Source of the DNA: JBLIKP01 sp047635375
Lineage (GTDB): Bacteria; Bacteroidota; Bacteroidia; Sphingobacteriales; Sphingobacteriaceae
NCBI GenBank assembly: GCA_047635375.1
Contig: JBLIKP010000053.1
Span: 1 to 17,944 of the forward strand
DNA length: 17,944 nucleotides
Direction of reading: 5' to 3'
Shown here piece after piece: positions 14,225 to 17,944 of this stretch. Under the pieces are notes generated by a model. That model was given only the letters and a program-made list of their open reading frames with translations, did not search any database and was not told the origin of the DNA. The translations under genes were made by a program, and so were the position numbers. How positions within the stretch are numbered: the first letter of the stretch is position 1; each line of letters starts with the position of its first letter.

Positions 14225-16705
14225 ATGAAAATAAAGTACTTTGTTGGCCTTGTTTTGGCCTTTTCGGTTGCAGCCGGATGTGGTATAATTGATAAAAAGT
14301 CAAAGAAAAAAGACGCATCGGCGCAAGTCACACCCTCGAAAAAGAAGGAAGATGGCATGAAAACTTATGCGGAGGTTATCACAAAAGAAGCAAAATCTGA
14401 TACTGGACTATTTCAAGTTCACAAAATCGACGATAAGTTTTATTATGAAATAGGCGATAGTATGCTTAACCGTCAAATGTTGATGGTAACGCGTATCGCC
14501 AAAACTGCTACTAACTTAGGTTATGGTGGTGAGAATATTGATAATCAGGTGGTCCGTTGGGAGCGCTTTGAAGATAAAATATTACTTCGTTTAATCTCTT
14601 TTAATAATGTAGCGAGTGATTCACTTCCGGTTTACCAATCGGTGCAGAATTCGAATTTCGAGCCTATCATTGAAAGCTTTGATATTAAGGCGCTATCTGC
14701 GGATAGCAACGGAATTGTAATTGATGTTACTGGACTTTGGAGTACTGATGTTAAGCCATTCGGTTTAAATGATGGAGCAAGAAAACAATATAAAGTTAGT
14801 GTCCTTGATGCCGGTAGATCGTTTATTAAAACGGTAAAAAGTTACCCAACTAACATTGAAGTTAGAAAGGTGTTTACCTACAAATCAGGAAAAGCGCCAA
14901 GCAACAGTGAACTAGGAGCCTTGAGTTTAGAGATTAGTAACAGTATGATTCTTCTTCCTGAAAAGCCAATGACACCAAGAATTTTTGATCAAAGGGTTGG
15001 TTTCTTTAGCACTTCTCAAGTAGATTTCGGTTTAGAAGACCAAAAAGCAACAAGACGTACTTATATAGTAAGATGGAGACTTGAGCCAAAAGACCCTGAA
15101 GCTTATTTCAGAGGTGAATTGGTGGAGCCCGTTAAGCAGATTGTTTATTACATCGATCCTGCGACTCCGGTTAAATGGAGAAAATACCTTAAGCAAGGGG
15201 TTAACGATTGGCAAAAAGCTTTTGAAGCTGCCGGTTTTAAGAACGCCATTATTGCCAAGGACGCACCAACACCTGAAGAGGATCCAGACTGGAGCCCTGA
15301 AGACGCACGTTATTCTGTGATTCGTTACTTCGCTTCAGATATTCAAAATGCATACGGGCCAAACGTACATGATCCGCGTTCTGGAGAAATCCTTGAATCC
15401 GACATAGGTTGGTACCATAATGTAATGAACTTACTTAGAAACTGGTATTTCGTTCAAACTGCGGCAATCAATCCTAATGCGCAAATGACTGAATTTGATG
15501 AAGAAGTAATGGGTCGATTAATCCGCTTTGTCTCTTCTCACGAAGTTGGACATACTCTTGGATTTCCTCACAACATGGGAGGTAGCTTTGCATACCCTAC
15601 AGATTCATTAAGATCTGCATCATTTACAAATGCCAACGGGACTGCACCAAGTATTATGGACTACGCTCGTTTTAACTACGTAGCGCAGCCAGAAGATAAA
15701 GGAGTTAATCTTTTCCCAGGAATTGGTACTTACGACAAGTGGGCAGCTAAATGGGGTTATTCCATTTTGCCTGATGCGAAAACCGCCGACGATGAAAAGG
15801 AAACGTTAAATGCTTGGATTTTAGAAAAAGCAGGTAAAGCTGAATATCGTTTTGGTCGCCAAACGTTCAATCCAATTGATCCTCGTTCGCAAACTGAAGA
15901 TTTAGGAAATGACGCAATGAAGTCAAGTACCTATGGGATTGCTAACTTAAAGCGTATTGTTCCAAATCTTGTTGAATGGACTGGAGAAAGTGGAAAAAAT
16001 TACGACGATTTAGATGAGCTATACGGACAAGTTTTAGGTCAGTGGAGACGTTATATGGGCCACGTGAAATCTAATATTGGTGGAATTTACGAGGACTATA
16101 AAACTTTTGAGCAAGAAGGAGTGGTTTACACTCCCGTTCCAGCTAATGTTCAACGTGAGGCTATGGGCTTTATTTCGGAGCAAGCCTTCCAAACTCCAAC
16201 ATGGATGTTAGAAAAAGAAGTTTTAGACCGTATTGAAGGCGCTGAAACTTTAGAAAGAATCCGTGGAATTCAATCAGGGGTTTTAAATACTATTTTGGAT
16301 CAAGGACGATTGGCTCGTGTAATCGAGACTGAGGCAATGTTTGATGGCAGCTCGTATGGACTATTAGAGTTGTTTTCAGATGTACGCAGTGGAATTTGGA
16401 CGGAACTTAAGGGTTCTGGAACCATTGATGCGTTCAGAAGAAATCTTCAACGTGCGTATTTAGAGCGTATGGACTACTTAATGACTAAGGAGCAACAATC
16501 GGTTCCTGCTGCATTTAGAAGCTTTTACGGTTTAACTCCGATTGATGTATCGCTTTCGGATATTCGTCCGGCGGTAAGAGGGGAATTAAAAACCCTTGAG
16601 CGTGATATCAACCGAGCTTTGCCGCGTGTGACGGATAGAATGACTAAATATCATCTAGAAGATGCGCTAATAAGAATAGACAATATTTTAAATCCGAAGA
16701 AATAA
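14225..16705 (+). CDS. Zinc-dependent metzincin-type metalloprotease, lipoprotein (DUF5117/DUF5118/DUF4953 family)
   Basis: An 826-residue envelope protease. From the ATG at 14225 the N-terminus is a lipoprotein signal: MKIKYFVGLVLAFSVAAGC with the lipid-bearing Cys19. The mature start is lysine-rich, unlike the acidic surface-export signal described for Capnocytophaga, which hints at a periplasmic location, though this is weak evidence. A DUF5118-like segment (about 40-95) and a DUF5117-like domain (about 100-295) precede the catalytic domain. The zinc motif HEVGHTLGFPH gives His439, Glu440, His443 and His449, and the Met-turn lies at Met478 in SIMDYARF, so the site is intact. Substrate is unknown; the family is common in Bacteroidota. 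The open frame extends upstream to 14147, including an ATG at 14171, but those residues overlap the preceding terminator and do not form a signal peptide. The gene is flanked by terminators on both sides, so it is a single transcription unit. Confidence 0.92.
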   Translation: MKIKYFVGLVLAFSVAAGCGIIDKKSKKKDASAQVTPSKKKEDGMKTYAEVITKEAKSDTGLFQVHKIDDKFYYEIGDSMLNRQMLMVTRIAKTATNLGYGGENIDNQVVRWERFEDKILLRLISFNNVASDSLPVYQSVQNSNFEPIIESFDIKALSADSNGIVIDVTGLWSTDVKPFGLNDGARKQYKVSVLDAGRSFIKTVKSYPTNIEVRKVFTYKSGKAPSNSELGALSLEISNSMILLPEKPMTPRIFDQRVGFFSTSQVDFGLEDQKATRRTYIVRWRLEPKDPEAYFRGELVEPVKQIVYYIDPATPVKWRKYLKQGVNDWQKAFEAAGFKNAIIAKDAPTPEEDPDWSPEDARYSVIRYFASDIQNAYGPNVHDPRSGEILESDIGWYHNVMNLLRNWYFVQTAAINPNAQMTEFDEEVMGRLIRFVSSHEVGHTLGFPHNMGGSFAYPTDSLRSASFTNANGTAPSIMDYARFNYVAQPEDKGVNLFPGIGTYDKWAAKWGYSILPDAKTADDEKETLNAWILEKAGKAEYRFGRQTFNPIDPRSQTEDLGNDAMKSSTYGIANLKRIVPNLVEWTGESGKNYDDLDELYGQVLGQWRRYMGHVKSNIGGIYEDYKTFEQEGVVYTPVPANVQREAMGFISEQAFQTPTWMLEKEVLDRIEGAETLERIRGIQSGVLNTILDQGRLARVIETEAMFDGSSYGLLELFSDVRSGIWTELKGSGTIDAFRRNLQRAYLERMDYLMTKEQQSVPAAFRSFYGLTPIDVSLSDIRPAVRGELKTLERDINRALPRVTDRMTKYHLEDALIRIDNILNPKK

Positions 16706-16710
16706 AACGA

Positions 16711-16740
16711 AAGCCCCGCCAATAAGCGGGGTTTTTTTTT
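16711..16740 (+). terminator. Rho-independent terminator after the metalloprotease gene
   Basis: CCCCGC (16714-16719) pairs with GCGGGG (16726-16731) with a CAATAA loop; flanking A and G bases extend the stem into the following nine T. It begins a few bases after the stop codon. Confidence 0.93.
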
Positions 16741-16748
16741 GCCCTTAT

Positions 16749-16780
16749 TTTGTAAAAATCAAATGCTTAACCCATTTTTG
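16749..16780 (+). promoter_or_regulatory. Possible aroC promoter
   Basis: TTTG at 16749-16752 and CATTTTTG at 16773-16780 (one base from TAnnTTTG) are separated by 20 bp, near the Bacteroidota spacing. Transcription would then begin almost at the aroC ATG, giving a very short or absent leader. Confidence 0.35.
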
Positions 16781-16785
16781 TAACT

Positions 16786-17853
16786 ATGGCAGGAAATGTT
16801 TTTGGAAGGAATTTTAGAATAAGCACTTTTGGTGAATCACACGGTCCCGCAATCGGGGTTGTTATTGATGGCTGTCCGCCGATGGTGGATGTGTCAGCCG
16901 ATACGATTGACGCTTTCTTGGCACTTCGTAAGCCAGGTCAGTCGAAAATTACAACGCAGCGAAAGGAAAACGATACCGTGGAGATTTTAAGTGGTGTTTT
17001 CGAAGGGAAAGCCACAGGTACTCCAATCGCCTTGCTTATTCGTAATGGTGACCAACGATCTAAGGATTATGACCATATCAAAGATTCCTTTCGCCCAAGC
17101 CATGCTGATTTTACCTACCATAAGAAATACGGACATCGAGATTACAGAGGTGGTGGGCGGTCCTCGGCCAGGGAAACTGCTGCACGTGTTGCTGCTGGGT
17201 CTGTAGCTTTAGAATTCCTTAAAAATGAAGGAATAGAAGTCTTAGCTTATGTCTCTCAAGTTCATCATATAAAATTGGACAAATCATACCAAGAACTGGA
17301 TTTGTCTAAACGGTACGAAAATATTATCCGCTGCCCAGAAGAAAAAATAGCCAATGAAATGATTGATTTCATTGATGGAATAAGAAAAGATGGCGACACA
17401 GTGGGAGGTATAATTACCTGCGTGATTAAGGGATGTAAGCCTGGGTTAGGTAATCCTGTTTTCAATAAGCTTCACGCCGATTTAGGTCAAGCGATACTTG
17501 GGATTAATGCGGTTAAGGGTTTCGAAATTGGGGAAGGTTTCAATTGTATTAATTTTAAAGGAAGCACTCATAATGATGCCTTTTATCAAGAAGGAGATGT
17601 CGTAAAAACTCGAACCAATCATAGTGGTGGAGTCCAAGGCGGGATTTCAAATGGGGAAGACATTTACTTTAATGTGGCCTTTAAACCAGTTGCTACAATT
17701 ATGATTGATCAAGAGTCTGTCGATAAGTCGGGAGACTCGGTCATGGTAAAAGGAAAAGGGCGACATGACCCATGCGTTCTGCCTCGCGCAGTGCCAATTG
17801 TAGAGGCAATGGCCGCCTTAGTAATCGCCGATAATTACTTAGATTCGATTTAA
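16786..17853 (+). CDS. aroC: Chorismate synthase
   Basis: It converts EPSP to chorismate, the last step of the shikimate pathway, using reduced FMN as cofactor. The 355-residue protein has the N-terminal signature FRISTFGESHG (10-20), the second signature GHRDYRGGGRSSARETAA (116-133), the FMN-binding phrase SGGVQGGISNGEDI (near 280-293), and the C-terminal signature GRHDPCVLPRAVPIVEAM (from 325). It is nearly full family length and intact. The ATG at 16786 gives the usual MAGN... start. It is preceded by a terminator and probably has its own promoter. The next gene appears to begin shortly downstream. Confidence 0.98.
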   Translation: MAGNVFGRNFRISTFGESHGPAIGVVIDGCPPMVDVSADTIDAFLALRKPGQSKITTQRKENDTVEILSGVFEGKATGTPIALLIRNGDQRSKDYDHIKDSFRPSHADFTYHKKYGHRDYRGGGRSSARETAARVAAGSVALEFLKNEGIEVLAYVSQVHHIKLDKSYQELDLSKRYENIIRCPEEKIANEMIDFIDGIRKDGDTVGGIITCVIKGCKPGLGNPVFNKLHADLGQAILGINAVKGFEIGEGFNCINFKGSTHNDAFYQEGDVVKTRTNHSGGVQGGISNGEDIYFNVAFKPVATIMIDQESVDKSGDSVMVKGKGRHDPCVLPRAVPIVEAMAALVIADNYLDSI

Positions 17854-17885
17854 TTTTAGTCCCCAGCAACGAAAATAATTTCGAT

Positions 17886-17944
17886 TTGCAGCTTTTTATA
17901 ACTGCACTTTTACTCGGTGTTGTTCTTGGGATGAGTGCATGTGC
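17886..17944 (+). CDS. Possible start of a further gene, cut by window edge
   Basis: A frame open from before 17871 to the right edge reads LQLFITALLLGVVLGMSACA from a TTG at 17886. The hydrophobic run could be a first transmembrane segment or a lipoprotein signal ending in MSAC. An ATG in the same frame at 17931 is the other start. Fewer than 20 codons are visible, so neither identity nor start can be fixed; it begins about 30 bases after the aroC stop, on the same strand. Confidence 0.3.
   Translation, partial: MQLFITALLLGVVLGMSAC

Noticed and set aside
1..17944. CRISPR arrays, insertion sequences, prophage genes, tRNA genes
   Set aside because: No regularly spaced repeats, transposase or phage motifs, or cloverleaf-like sequences were seen on reading both strands.

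Overview
The window looks like chromosomal DNA of a member of the Bacteroidota, most likely of the order Flavobacteriales. The sequence is AT-rich. Several genes have -7 boxes of the phylum type TAnnTTTG (lysS, purL) and no obvious Shine-Dalgarno sequences. There is a type IX secretion (T9SS) sortase-like protein, and the lysyl-tRNA synthetase carries the C-terminal extension usual in this phylum. Most of the window is housekeeping. No insertion sequence, prophage, CRISPR array, tRNA or rRNA gene was recognised.

Layout, left to right. At the left edge the first 34 codons of a glycosyltransferase-like gene run leftward (1-104), divergent from lysS. lysS and ung (uracil-DNA glycosylase) follow on the plus strand with a one-base stop/start overlap. 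A gene-free stretch of about 450 bp (2646-3096) with fragments of dispersed-repeat-like sequence comes next. A 4.9 kb minus-strand gene (3097-7986) encodes a giant C25 (gingipain/PorU-like) cysteine peptidase, closest in architecture to PorU2-type proteins. It contains an embedded ILEI/FAM3-like domain. It is divergent from purL (small-type FGAM synthase, plus strand), which converges on and shares its stop bases with a NarL/FixJ-type response regulator gene.

The minus-strand block 10399-13516 reads, in transcription order, mdh (malate dehydrogenase), a strong terminator, a small retropepsin-like aspartic protease whose start codon touches the terminator U-tract, a membrane-anchored protein resembling a degenerate histidine kinase, and the response regulator. 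Upstream of the kinase-like gene lies a perfect 18-bp palindrome flanked by 9-bp direct repeats. A 15/18 match to the palindrome sits between the sortase-like gene and purL. The plus strand then carries a DUF1761 membrane protein, a terminator, a large metzincin-type lipoprotein protease, another terminator, aroC (chorismate synthase), and at the right edge the possible first codons of a further gene.

The most interesting material is (i) the putative pseudokinase, response regulator and palindrome, which may form a small regulatory unit, (ii) the ILEI/FAM3-like domain inside a T9SS sortase-like protease, and (iii) the terminator abutting the protease start codon. All functional assignments rest on motif recognition by eye; no database search was possible.
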